A stretch of DNA of 26,915 bases from contig DAOTUB010000135.1 in NCBI GenBank assembly GCA_034437455.1, forward strand, positions 1 to 26,915, written 5' to 3'. Source of the DNA: DAOTUB01 sp034437455. Lineage in GTDB: Bacteria > Chloroflexota > Anaerolineae > B4-G1. Every line of letters starts with the position of its first letter. Position 1 is the first letter of the stretch. This document shows, piece by piece, positions 16,544 to 25,637 of this stretch. Under the pieces are notes generated by a model that was not told where the DNA came from, did not search any database, and worked only from the letters and a program-made list of their open reading frames with translations. Made by a program: the position numbers and the translations under genes.

Positions 16544-19363
16544 TTACGACAACTGCCCCTGCTCCGGCTCTGACTCGGCCCGCATCAGGGCATTATCGTA
16601 GTACATCAGCAGGGCCGAATCCTCCTGCAGCACCGACGTGGGCAGTCGCTCCGCCACCTGGACGATCAAGCGATAGTCGCGCGCGTGCCAGGCGTGCTTG
16701 AACCCGGCGCGCACCGCCTCGGTTCGGAAGACCTTCAGCCGCCCCTGGCCCGTGGCGTATGCCTGGAACTCGCGCAGCAGCGCCCGCTCCCGCAACTTCT
16801 CCAGGTCCTCCTGGCGGCCCGGGTCCGGCGCGTACCAGCGATCGGTCTCCGCGTCCTGGAGGAAGTTCTGCTCCAGCATCTCGCTCAACTCCGGCAGGTC
16901 CTCGTGGCGCGCCTGGTGGAGTTCGCGTAAGAACTTGGGCTGCAAGTCCTGGTAGGTCTGGGGACCGGAACCGGTCTCGGGGCCCAGCGCCTGGCGCAGC
17001 CACTGGATGGCCGACTTCTCGTCGGTGACGAAGAGGGCCAGCTGTTCCACGCGGCTGGCCTGCATCCGCCGCCGGTCGTACTCGGCGACCTGGGTGGGCA
17101 GGAAGTACATCCCGTCCCGCTCGGGGAAGCGCTGCTTGAGCCCGGCGTAGAACTCGGCGGCCCCCATCGGCACGCTGAAGCCACGCTGGATGTGGAAGGC
17201 GACCATGCGATCGTAGAGCAGGTAGGCTTGCCGCTCGGCGACGACCTCCAGGGTGCTGCCCCCACCCCCGGCCCCTCCCCCGGCAGGAGAGGGAGATTCG
17301 ACGACGACGGGCAATTGATCCAGGTGCTGGCGGACGAAGTCCCAGGCCCCCTCGGCGCTGCCGGCCTGGGCCAGGAAGCGGCGCTCGAAGCCGGAGCGGG
17401 GCTTGTAGGCGGAGATGACCAGGTCTTGTTTGACGGCGCTAGTAGATGTATGTTGCTTAAACGTGGCCTGCTTCTTATCCAAAGTTCTAACATCAGCAAC
17501 AACAAAACCTGCTCTTAGAAGTGCTTCTTGAATTGTGTTCCAGACACTGTTCTGGGAATTATGAAATTCTACCGTCATCCATCGCCCAGACTTTAGAACT
17601 CGATAATATTGCTTGAAGCAATCTACCATCAACTCCTGATATTCCGGCAGCCCCTTTCTTTGGCTATCATTTACAATAGCTTCTTTCCTGCTATTGGTTC
17701 TTACACCTAGCCAAGCTTCACCGATGAAGTTGAGTTCAGAGTACATTATATTTGCGCCAAAAGGAGGATCTGTGAAGATGTAGTCGACGCACTCAGTTGG
17801 TAAGCTGTTCAAATCAGTCGTTGATTGTGTGGTTACACAGGCATTGCCAATCACGGCAAACTTTGCACCACCAAAGGTACGTTTGATTGTTGAAATCCTG
17901 CTTTTCCAGTTTACGATAACATTTCTTTCCCCCGAAATTGAAGGAATATATAGATTTCCTGATGAACTTGGCTTGAAGGGACCGGTGCCACCTTTCACTC
18001 TAGCCCACGGTAAGAAAATTGATCTTCTAGAAACTATCCTAAAACTTGACAAGAAGGTGAAATCTAGAAGTAGGCGGGCTTGATCAAATCTGTTAAATCT
18101 ACTACGGAGTGCGCTAAGTGTCCACAAGTTCCGCTCGGAAAAGAATTGATGAACATGAGTTACGTCATGTGACTGCTTAGGTTGTTCCGTGTTGTAGCCT
18201 TGCGGCAATTCCTGTAGGGGGAAGTCGTAAGGAGCAAATTCAGCATGGACCCTTTCTATCAAAGCAATATCCTCTTCGTCGGGAAACTTCTCGAATCTGG
18301 TTTTTCCTATGAAGTACCTGATCAAAACTGGCTCTTGCTTGGCTTGCTCAACCGTTGCCCCCAGTTTTTTGTCGAATTTCTTCTCCCAAGCTCTTTGGAG
18401 TAGATTTTTATCAAGAATCACTCCACATCCGGGGCAAGGAAATTCATCAAGTATTTTGCCTGTTTGTACATCTACTGCTACTCTCCAGAAAGAAATCTGC
18501 TCCCCACATTCGGGACAAAGGAAGATATCTGACCAGACTGTGTAGTTGATGAAACCAAATTCATCAGTGCTGGAGATTGCAGAGTTCCTATGTTTGCTGA
18601 CATCCTTTTCGCGATTGGACCACCCAGTATGTTTAGTTTCATACATCCAGGAACATTCTTCTTTCACCTCTTTGAGAATTTGATTTGCTGATTTTGTGAA
18701 AATTCTTACATCGTGAGGGGTATTGTAAGTATGAGCAATCAAAGCCGCGATAGGGGATAAGTCACACATAATTGCCCGTCGTATCCCCCACCTTATATTA
18801 GGCAAATCGGCTTCGATCTGAGTTTTGAATTCTCTGTCTGGGCAACTGCACATTTGTGCAGCAATGCCTGTCATTCCACTGCCACAAAAACCATCAAGAA
18901 CAATGTCGCCAGGGTCTGTGTAGTGAACAATATACCGCATTATAGCTTTGTGGGGCACCTTCGTGTGAAGTGAAATAGCTGTATAAAGAGGATCACGTTT
19001 CCCCTCACTGACGTCTGCTGCAAAGGGCTCCCGGTGGTAGACCGGCTCGCCGCCGTTCCCGTTGTCATCACTGTCATCAGGCAAACCCAGCTCCGCGCGG
19101 ATCTCGACCCGCTCCGCCTGCCAGCGCTTGATGATCTCCGGCAGGAAGGGGTTGGGGCAAGCGGTGTAGTAGGGTGGATCGGAGAGGGCCAGGATGTCCT
19201 CGTCCTCGCCGATGGGGAAGCCCTCGATAGCGCGGAACTCGGGATCCTGGAGGTGCTGACGCAGCTTCTCGAGATAGGCCTCACGCTCGGCGTCCCGCGC
19301 AGCGGCTCGGGCAGTTTGCTCGGGGGTTTTCGGTTCGGACATCAGTTCGGGTTGGTGGGTCAT
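16544..19363 (-). CDS. BREX DNA methyltransferase (PglX/PglXI-like, N6-adenine type inferred)
   Basis: Methyltransferase occupying the PglXI slot. The frame can begin at a GTG (19367-19369), but the ATG two codons later (19361-19363) has GAGG at a good distance and is preferred, giving 939 residues. Motifs in order: SDPPYYTACPNP near residues 61-72, the SAM-binding motif I VLDGFCGSGMTG near 155-166, two zinc-like pairs CPECGE and CPGC (about 283-313), and a second catalytic-type motif TDPPFGANIMYSEL near 531-544. The C-terminal third is GC-rich and helical. Residues around 689-704 form a Gly/Pro-rich linker that looks like an in-frame repeat insertion. Codons for about residues 118-644 are AT-rich, unlike both ends. 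In BREX the enzyme marks host DNA at a non-palindromic site. Adenine specificity is assumed from the system, not proven by the motif. Confidence 0.88.
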   Translation of the reverse strand: MTHQPELMSEPKTPEQTARAAARDAEREAYLEKLRQHLQDPEFRAIEGFPIGEDEDILALSDPPYYTACPNPFLPEIIKRWQAERVEIRAELGLPDDSDDNGNGGEPVYHREPFAADVSEGKRDPLYTAISLHTKVPHKAIMRYIVHYTDPGDIVLDGFCGSGMTGIAAQMCSCPDREFKTQIEADLPNIRWGIRRAIMCDLSPIAALIAHTYNTPHDVRIFTKSANQILKEVKEECSWMYETKHTGWSNREKDVSKHRNSAISSTDEFGFINYTVWSDIFLCPECGEQISFWRVAVDVQTGKILDEFPCPGCGVILDKNLLQRAWEKKFDKKLGATVEQAKQEPVLIRYFIGKTRFEKFPDEEDIALIERVHAEFAPYDFPLQELPQGYNTEQPKQSHDVTHVHQFFSERNLWTLSALRSRFNRFDQARLLLDFTFLSSFRIVSRRSIFLPWARVKGGTGPFKPSSSGNLYIPSISGERNVIVNWKSRISTIKRTFGGAKFAVIGNACVTTQSTTDLNSLPTECVDYIFTDPPFGANIMYSELNFIGEAWLGVRTNSRKEAIVNDSQRKGLPEYQELMVDCFKQYYRVLKSGRWMTVEFHNSQNSVWNTIQEALLRAGFVVADVRTLDKKQATFKQHTSTSAVKQDLVISAYKPRSGFERRFLAQAGSAEGAWDFVRQHLDQLPVVVESPSPAGGGAGGGGSTLEVVAERQAYLLYDRMVAFHIQRGFSVPMGAAEFYAGLKQRFPERDGMYFLPTQVAEYDRRRMQASRVEQLALFVTDEKSAIQWLRQALGPETGSGPQTYQDLQPKFLRELHQARHEDLPELSEMLEQNFLQDAETDRWYAPDPGRQEDLEKLRERALLREFQAYATGQGRLKVFRTEAVRAGFKHAWHARDYRLIVQVAERLPTSVLQEDSALLMYYDNALMRAESEPEQGQLS
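17255..17296. repeat. GC-rich palindromic repeat inserted in frame in the methyltransferase gene
   Basis: The plus strand has an eight-base arm CCCTCCCC (17273-17280), loop CGGCA and arm GGAGAGGG (17286-17293) with a single mismatch, next to a C-run. It translates in the methyltransferase frame as a Pro-Ser-Pro-Ala-Gly-rich linker of about 14 residues. The composition resembles short GC-rich dispersed palindromes that occur between genes in many GC-rich bacteria. It breaks otherwise ordinary protein sequence without shifting the frame. Confidence 0.5.
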
Positions 19364-19438
19364 AAACACCTCGCTATCTACTTATATCGAAAAGTAGTTT
19401 TGTGCTTTGAACCTTTTGAGCAACTTTTGCCAGTCAAA

Positions 19439-20401
19439 TCAAGGAACACTCAATTCTTTAGCCCTGTTAGTTGTAGAATCAGGAAATGTGAGAATTATGG
19501 AATTGTTGGCTGACCAAAGTATTTGGCGCTCGGCATCGCCATCACAAATACTCTCAGAGATTAAACTCACCTCAACTGGCATAACATCCAGCTTTGCGGA
19601 AAAAATCAGGGATCCGGGTTTTTCCTTATAACAGCCATAAAATGCCAGTCTTTTTCCATCGGGGGACCAAGCGATTGGAGTCCAATCGCAGAAAATGATC
19701 TCCACATCTGCCCAAGCAGGATTCTTCAACACGCTTGCCGGAATGAACAACTTATCAATATCAGCACTAAGAGGAGCAACAACAATACGCTCAGAATCTA
19801 GTAACGAGAGATAGGCTACGCGATCAGCAGTCGGGGACAATGCTGGATTAACAGCAGTTGTGTCGCCACGCGATATGCGCAACCACTCACTCTCAGGAGA
19901 GGTTTGTACTAATACCTCGCTACGACCTCTTTCAGACTCCCACATTAGAACAACTTCTCCACGAGATTCGATTAAGGTAAATATAGATTGTCGATTAGAG
20001 CCAATCAGTCTCAAGAAAGCTGAAGGGCCGAGGTCGTTGATTTGGCCTAGTAAGTAGATCATAGCTCCCAATAGTGCAATAACAATTATGACACGGAGCA
20101 AAGGGGGTGGCCAATTGATTATCGCTAAAACGACATCACCGACACGTACTCGCTTCTCTTTGCCTTTCGATTTCACTTGAACGCCGATATCTAGAGGGGG
20201 TTGTTCTGGAGGTAATTCCTCATCAAGTTCCAACATATCCAACGAATCGTCAGACCACCCCCACTCTATTTCCCAATCTTCTTTTATCTTCCATTGATCT
20301 ACAGGCTGGTGATCGAGCAAGGTAGCCGACGGGTCCCTTTGCTTCTTTTCTTGGGCAGTCTTTTGTTTGCCCTTTTTTTTGCGAGACTTTTTGTCTGCCA
20401 T
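19439..20401 (-). CDS. Single-pass membrane protein with TolB-like beta-propeller repeats
   Basis: A 320-residue protein. The first 25 residues are very lysine-rich, followed by an acidic, Trp-containing stretch to about 70 and one hydrophobic segment (about 101-119) preceded by Arg. This predicts an N-terminal cytoplasmic tail and an extracytoplasmic C-terminus. The outer part has PD40/TolB-like blades: NPALSPTADRVAYLS (185-199), PIAWSPDGKRLAFYG (242-256) and a weaker ILWSANNSIIL (294-304). Too few blades are visible for a full propeller, so it may be short or oligomeric. It lies 18 bases after the preceding small gene and about 75 bases before the methyltransferase start. Base composition is AT-richer than the BREX genes. 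I do not recognise it as a known BREX component. Confidence 0.72.
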   Translation of the reverse strand: MADKKSRKKKGKQKTAQEKKQRDPSATLLDHQPVDQWKIKEDWEIEWGWSDDSLDMLELDEELPPEQPPLDIGVQVKSKGKEKRVRVGDVVLAIINWPPPLLRVIIVIALLGAMIYLLGQINDLGPSAFLRLIGSNRQSIFTLIESRGEVVLMWESERGRSEVLVQTSPESEWLRISRGDTTAVNPALSPTADRVAYLSLLDSERIVVAPLSADIDKLFIPASVLKNPAWADVEIIFCDWTPIAWSPDGKRLAFYGCYKEKPGSLIFSAKLDVMPVEVSLISESICDGDAERQILWSANNSIILTFPDSTTNRAKELSVP

Positions 20402-20419
20402 AAGTTGGGCTTCTTTGCT

Positions 20420-20812
20420 TTAGATTTTTGATTCTGGATTCATATAGGATTTCAGAAGGTTCCAATTGTGTCGAAATACTTCCGAGTGGTGCTCAAGATT
20501 CAATTCAGAACCATCCTGAAAGGAAATTGAACGCAACTTCTGGTATAGTTCCCATGCCTGTTTGTATTGACCTACATGATGATGTAAATAGGCAGCCCTG
20601 AAAATCCCAAGAATACGTTTGTCTAAGTCCCAACCAAGTTCAACCCTAAGCGCTTTAGCTGTCCAAGGCTTTTTGGGATTGAGTTTCTTCTTGTATTCTT
20701 CCCAGTCGGGCGGTGGCGTCTTAGATGAAGTGTTACCATTCAGATTACCGATACCTAAGAGAAACAGGTACAAAAATCCCGTCGAAATTAAAATTCCTAG
20801 ATACATCCTCAT
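20420..20812 (-). CDS. Small membrane-anchored or secreted protein, TPR-like
   Basis: A 130-residue protein starting with an uncleaved or cleavable signal: two Arg/Met residues, then a hydrophobic run to about residue 20. A short Asn/Ser/Pro linker follows. The rest is helical with a repeat-like segment (about 70-98, ending HHHVGQYKQAWELYQKL) typical of one TPR unit. The gene lies 46 bases after the upstream membrane-protein gene and 18 bases before the downstream one, so the three probably share a transcript. No catalytic residues are seen, and no family can be named. Topology suggests it acts outside the membrane with its neighbour. Confidence 0.65.
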   Translation of the reverse strand: MRMYLGILISTGFLYLFLLGIGNLNGNTSSKTPPPDWEEYKKKLNPKKPWTAKALRVELGWDLDKRILGIFRAAYLHHHVGQYKQAWELYQKLRSISFQDGSELNLEHHSEVFRHNWNLLKSYMNPESKI

Positions 20813-20858
20813 TCTGTCCCCTCCTTAAATGCTCCTCTTCGCTGAGAACAGTCTAGAG

Positions 20859-21836
20859 TTAATTCGTCGATTGCTTTTCACGCTCTTTGACCTCTTTGTA
20901 AGTCATCAATGATGCAAACTGACGGTAGTTTCGGCGGAAAAGGAAGAATTGCGAGATACTAATCCACTGATCATACTCGTCTGTAAACGACTCCACTTCG
21001 CAGAGTCCTAGTCTCTCATAGAGATGATGTCGATAGAGATCGAATGCCGTTCGCACAGTTTGTCCCCATTGCTTCGCAGCCCGAATCATGCCTTCATAGA
21101 GAACCCAAGCTATGAACCCGAAAACAGTTAAGACTATCACCGCCTTCACAGCTTTTCCAAAGTACAGATTTACGCAAAATAACTCTAGTCCAACTCCAGC
21201 GAACACAACGCAAGCATATAGCATGAAGTCAAAAACCGCTTTCTCTTGTGCGACTGCACTCGAATGACCCTTCTCCCTTAGCAAAGGGACCAGTCGAGGC
21301 CATAGTGCAATAGCATCCATACCGTATCGTTTGCCAGAATAATCTTCAAATGCTGCTATCGCATTGCCAAGGCGTGTAGGAAGTACTTTTTCTAAACTTG
21401 CAGGATAATCGAACTCGTATTCGCCCTCTAGTCGACTGAGCTCAACCTCGATATCACGCAACTTTTGGAAAGATACTGATGGCTCTAAACGCTCTTCTTG
21501 TAGCTCATCAATCTTGTTCTGTAAATTCTTGAATTTTGTTTGCTTTTTCTTCAGTGGCTCCGAAAAAACCTTTGATAAACATCGACCATACTTGATACGA
21601 TATCCTTCAAAAAGCCTGATCAAAGGTGAATTAAATGCATAGAAAGTATAGCTAAGTGCAAGTATCGCTGCCGTGATCACTACCAAACTGGAAGCTGAAG
21701 CCATATCCAATTCGATAAAGCATGGTAGTACAAAATAACAGTTCATCAAAACTGCAATTGTGGCCGGAAAGACTGTAGCGGCTTGAAGGGAATTGACGAA
21801 TTCTTTTAGAATATCTTGAAAAGTTTTAACGTCCAT
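20859..21836 (-). CDS. Polytopic membrane protein with central coiled coil, unknown function
   Basis: The frame can begin at a TTG eleven codons earlier, but the ATG at 21834-21836 has GGAGA a few bases upstream and is preferred, giving 325 residues. Hydrophobic segments lie at roughly 22-42 and 48-70 near the N-terminus and as a pair around 205-250. Between the pairs is a charged, Lys/Glu-rich coiled coil (about 90-145) and a conserved-looking motif, LPTRLGNAIAAFEDY followed by RYGMDAIALWPRL. I have seen this motif in uncharacterised bacterial membrane proteins. Two pairs of helices around a cytoplasmic coiled coil would suit a membrane sensor or effector, which is inference. It is the first of three AT-rich genes lying between brxC and the methyltransferase. 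Confidence 0.72.
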   Translation of the reverse strand: MDVKTFQDILKEFVNSLQAATVFPATIAVLMNCYFVLPCFIELDMASASSLVVITAAILALSYTFYAFNSPLIRLFEGYRIKYGRCLSKVFSEPLKKKQTKFKNLQNKIDELQEERLEPSVSFQKLRDIEVELSRLEGEYEFDYPASLEKVLPTRLGNAIAAFEDYSGKRYGMDAIALWPRLVPLLREKGHSSAVAQEKAVFDFMLYACVVFAGVGLELFCVNLYFGKAVKAVIVLTVFGFIAWVLYEGMIRAAKQWGQTVRTAFDLYRHHLYERLGLCEVESFTDEYDQWISISQFFLFRRNYRQFASLMTYKEVKEREKQSTN

Positions 21837-21932
21837 ATCTATCTCCAACTTAGCAATTACAAGTCCCAATACAATAGCTTTGTCACAGGATAGCTTTCCA
21901 AAGCCACCAAAATACTAGGCAAGAAATTCGCC

Positions 21933-24900
21933 TTACCACTCCACCACAACCCGCACCTTGTTCGCGTCCTTTCCTGCGGTCTGTTCCTCCACGAAAGTGC
22001 GGAAACGGCCCAGCAATTCCTGAACCGTGCATGGCATCCCGCCCTGGGTCAGCGCCAGGAGGATGTCCTCCGGCGGTACGGCGACGCGCTCCAACCCACT
22101 AAGGGCCTCCTTGATCGTCTGGACGAAATCGTAGCCCACTTCCTGGGGCAATTTCTCGGCCGCCAGGAATTCCTCAACGAGCTTTCGTTGATCCGGCATC
22201 ATCAACTCGACGTTCGACTGGGTCGTCTCCTGGCGCAAGTTCGCCAGCAACGCGTTCGTCCAATCGGCGTGCAGTTTGGCCAGTCGACTCGCCAATTCAT
22301 CGAGCTCGGCGGCGATGGCGCGATCGCGTGGCTCCTCCACCGGACGGTAACCACAGCGCGGACAGATCGCGTGCTCCTGTAATTCCGATGCACCGACGGC
22401 GTAGCAGGGTTGAAGATCGGTCAACGCCCGTTCCCATTTCCTCAACTTGGCCACCGGGAGAAAGTCGACGGTCGCCAGGGCAGTCAATCGATCGCGTCGA
22501 GGGTCGGCCATCAGTTGTTTCTTCCGGTCGTCCTCGGCCGCGTTCAGCCGCGCTTGCCGGTGGAGATCGAGGTAGAGATCGACGTATTCGCTTTTCAGGT
22601 TCTCCAACGTCCCGGTCAGTGCGGCGCGCAGCGTGTGCCGACGCCAGTTCTCAGGATCGCGGAGCTGGGCCAATTGTTCATCCTGGATCGCCTTGACTTT
22701 CTGCGACCACGCGTGCTCGTCCGGGAGCACCGCCAGGGCCACGCCCAGATAGGCCGTCAGTGGCTGGACTGCGGCGACGACGTCGGCCAGGGCCGCCAGA
22801 TCAGCCACAAGGTCCCGCCCGGCGGCCTGCGTCTCGACGTCGTCGACTGCGTAACGGAAGTTGCGCAGCTTGCCCGGCGTGTTGTACGTCTGGAGCGACT
22901 CCAGAAACGCCTTGTGATCATCCAGCCGGTTGAGCAAGCCAGCTTTCGCCTGGCCCTCCAACAGACTGGCCTCCCAGACCGGCAAACCGCCTTGGACCTT
23001 CTGCCGAACGAGGACCAGCCGATCCAATTCCTCGGCGACCCGCTTTTGCAATTGCTCGACGGCAGAGGTATGTTGATTGGCATCCTTGATCAGGCCCGGG
23101 GGCAGGTCGAGCAACTGGAACAACTCGGTGAGCGCCGCCAGCGGCAATCCCTTGGGACGCTCGATGAACTTCCAGTTAGCCAGGTCGCCAATGCCGATCT
23201 TGGCCGCCTCCTCCAGGTTACCGGCGTCGATCTTACGACCGGGGATAGCCAGGGTGATCTCACCGGTGTAGACCAGGGCCAGCAGCACCACCGCAACCCA
23301 CGCTGGCTCCAATTTGAAATGGGGATCGACCTCAGCGTCCGTCGGTCCTGCAATCACCTCAGAGCGGTTGAGCACCTGGCCCTCACCCTTCTGGTGCAAC
23401 TGGGCCAGGAAATAGCCGCCGTAGCGCGAATCCCGTCCCGTGACCCGGTCGCCGTCGAGCAAATTGAGTCCATCGAGCACGGCGCTTCCCTGCCGCGTCT
23501 TGAGCCCACCGGCGAGCCAGCGTACGGCCTCCAGGGCCGCTTGTTCCCGACTCGTCTGGGTGACCAGAATGGAGAACGAGGGATAATCGGGGAATGCCTC
23601 CTCGAAGTAGGACGTCAGGCAGGCTGAGGCCACGGCGTTGATCAAATCCCGCACCGACGACGTGGCGCGGGGCGCGGCGCCCTCCTTGATCCACTCAAGC
23701 AGGGTCCGGGTGACGCCTTTGTAAGTCACGTCCATCGCTTGCGGCGCGTTCTCCCGCAGCCACTTCTGCAAATCCCGCAGGTAGCCGGTCGCTTTTTTCT
23801 CGTACTGGAGCCGGTTGCCGCCCGAGGCGGAGGTCGCCATCTCCCGCGCGCCGCTATACTGGTGGAGCGCGGTCTCAAATGCTTCGTCGGGCCGGGCCAG
23901 ACAAAAGAAGACCTCATCCTGTTGCTGTTGGTCGGTGAAGGCGGGCGGATCGTAAGGTTGAAGCATATAGAGGTAGAAGTCACGGGGCGGCTGGGCCGTC
24001 GAGCGTTCGTTAGGCGCGCCAAAGAAGAGGTAGCCGGGCCGGGTCACGCGCCGGTCCCGCCATTCGACCTCGTGTTCCCAGATGCTGTAGCCGGGGACGG
24101 AGGTCGTGTCGGTACATTCTATCACCTGCTTGAGGACCTCGAAGTAGTACCGGTCGAAGTGACTGGCGTCCAGCGATTCGGCTCTTTGTTCAATCAAGGC
24201 GTCGAAGTCGATGTCTTTCTTCAGATCCAGGTAATACTGGCCATTCTCGGGATTGAAGGAGAGAAACTGTCCGCTGACGGTGCGCATAATCTCCCGCATC
24301 GTGGCCTCGACCGACGTCTTGAGAAAATCGGCCTCTCGCTCTGGCACGGGTAGGTAGAGGCAGAGACTGTCGCGCAACTCCTCGGCGGTGGCGCCCAGCG
24401 GGGCATAGATATCGCCGGTGGTCAGCCGGTGAACGCTGAGAGCGTGGATGATACGCAAGGCCGTCGGGCGATACTGGGGCCGGGTGAAGGCATTACGCAC
24501 CCGATCCTCCAGCACCTGGCTCTTGTCGATCACTTCCTTGACCTCTGGAATGCTCCGGAAGGAAGGATTGTCGCGCAAGCGAGTCCAGTAGGCATCGTAG
24601 GCGATCAAGCCTGGCCGGTCATCGGGCACCGTCTCGTCTAAGCGAGCCTGCATCTCGGTACTGAGCGACTTGAGCACCTCGCGTTTCTCGGCCACGTACA
24701 CCCGCTCAAAGACCTCCAGGTAGGCTGGATGAACCGGGAAAAGACGCACGAAGTCATCCATCCGCTCGGCCATCGTGCCGTAGAGGGTGGTGAACTGGCC
24801 CAAATGAGCGCGAATGCGACTTTTTTGCTCGGGCGTCTTGTGCAACAGTCGCTCGGCCACCACGTAAGCCACGTCCTCCCGGGCGATACGGACCTGTTCG

Positions 24901-25622
24901 AAGCGATCCTTCACCCGCCGTACCGAATCGGCCACGAACTGGAAGCGTGGACTGTCGAATAGGGATTCCTGGATCCCGGCCACGAAGCGGAAGCGAGAGA
25001 GCCGGCAGGCCTCGCCCAGTTCGCGCAAGAACGTTAAGTCCAGCACCAGCTCTTGGTCGCGTCGTGAACGGAGGTAGTCGAGCAGCTCATCCACGACCAG
25101 GAGCAGACCATGGTCGGGATACTGCTCGTGGAAAGCGCCCATCATCGCGATCAACAAATCCTTGCTGTTGGGCGCCTCGTCCATTGGGGGGAAAGAATAG
25201 AGCACGCCCATGTCATCCAGGGCCAGCTCTAACTGTCCGAAGAGAATATCACGTAGCGGCATCACTGTCGCGCCGATCTCGATGCGGACCACGCGGAACT
25301 TCCCGGCGATGGCTTTCGCAGCTTCAGCGACGTGCTCGTTGGTCAGTAAAGCCACCAGGTCACTATGCTCGGCCACCGCCGAGAGAACCGACATGAGATG
25401 TGACTTACCAGTGCCGTAGTTGCCGACGACCATCAGACCCTTGTTATCCTGAGGCTCGTCAAACTGGATCTGGGGGATCACCAGACGCGTCAGCAGGTCC
25501 GCCATACGGTCCGAGATGACGTATGTTTTGACCAGCGTCTCGGCCTCATGCTTGTCGTCTGCCTCGCGCAACTGGACGACGGTCTCGATAGGCTCAAACT
25601 GAAGTAGGTCTTTGTATTTCAT
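21933..25622 (-). CDS. brxC: BrxC, large P-loop ATPase of BREX (DUF6079 type)
   Basis: Core BREX ATPase of 1229 residues, matching the usual BrxC/PglY length. The N-terminus (MKYKDLLQFEPIETVVQL) and the following YVISDRMADLL segment are typical of the DUF6079 family. Walker A is GNYGTGKSH (67-75) and Walker B LLLVVDELLDYL (173-184). The long remainder is helical, and near residue 1090 a CPRCGY segment may be half of a zinc site. The ATG has AAGGA eight bases upstream. In characterised systems BrxC is essential and is thought to couple ATP hydrolysis to DNA or phage sensing. It follows brxF after 76 bases that contain hairpin element copy C, and is followed by three cargo genes rather than directly by the methyltransferase. 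Confidence 0.93.
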   Translation of the reverse strand: MKYKDLLQFEPIETVVQLREADDKHEAETLVKTYVISDRMADLLTRLVIPQIQFDEPQDNKGLMVVGNYGTGKSHLMSVLSAVAEHSDLVALLTNEHVAEAAKAIAGKFRVVRIEIGATVMPLRDILFGQLELALDDMGVLYSFPPMDEAPNSKDLLIAMMGAFHEQYPDHGLLLVVDELLDYLRSRRDQELVLDLTFLRELGEACRLSRFRFVAGIQESLFDSPRFQFVADSVRRVKDRFEQVRIAREDVAYVVAERLLHKTPEQKSRIRAHLGQFTTLYGTMAERMDDFVRLFPVHPAYLEVFERVYVAEKREVLKSLSTEMQARLDETVPDDRPGLIAYDAYWTRLRDNPSFRSIPEVKEVIDKSQVLEDRVRNAFTRPQYRPTALRIIHALSVHRLTTGDIYAPLGATAEELRDSLCLYLPVPEREADFLKTSVEATMREIMRTVSGQFLSFNPENGQYYLDLKKDIDFDALIEQRAESLDASHFDRYYFEVLKQVIECTDTTSVPGYSIWEHEVEWRDRRVTRPGYLFFGAPNERSTAQPPRDFYLYMLQPYDPPAFTDQQQQDEVFFCLARPDEAFETALHQYSGAREMATSASGGNRLQYEKKATGYLRDLQKWLRENAPQAMDVTYKGVTRTLLEWIKEGAAPRATSSVRDLINAVASACLTSYFEEAFPDYPSFSILVTQTSREQAALEAVRWLAGGLKTRQGSAVLDGLNLLDGDRVTGRDSRYGGYFLAQLHQKGEGQVLNRSEVIAGPTDAEVDPHFKLEPAWVAVVLLALVYTGEITLAIPGRKIDAGNLEEAAKIGIGDLANWKFIERPKGLPLAALTELFQLLDLPPGLIKDANQHTSAVEQLQKRVAEELDRLVLVRQKVQGGLPVWEASLLEGQAKAGLLNRLDDHKAFLESLQTYNTPGKLRNFRYAVDDVETQAAGRDLVADLAALADVVAAVQPLTAYLGVALAVLPDEHAWSQKVKAIQDEQLAQLRDPENWRRHTLRAALTGTLENLKSEYVDLYLDLHRQARLNAAEDDRKKQLMADPRRDRLTALATVDFLPVAKLRKWERALTDLQPCYAVGASELQEHAICPRCGYRPVEEPRDRAIAAELDELASRLAKLHADWTNALLANLRQETTQSNVELMMPDQRKLVEEFLAAEKLPQEVGYDFVQTIKEALSGLERVAVPPEDILLALTQGGMPCTVQELLGRFRTFVEEQTAGKDANKVRVVVEW

Positions 25623-25637
25623 AGACGTTTCCTTCTA

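Noticed and set aside
19370..19438. Possible promoter upstream of the methyltransferase gene
   Set aside because: A GATATAAG -10-like sequence is present, but no acceptable -35 at the right distance was found.
21870..21932. Possible fourth copy of the hairpin element after the membrane gene start
   Set aside because: Only a short GCAAGAA-like stretch matches. The palindrome, T-run and GGTTAGGA end are absent.
22410..23627. Plus-strand open frame of 405 codons antisense to brxC
   Set aside because: It is the mirror of a strongly supported coding gene, with low-complexity Gln/Arg-rich translation and no ribosome binding site or domain.
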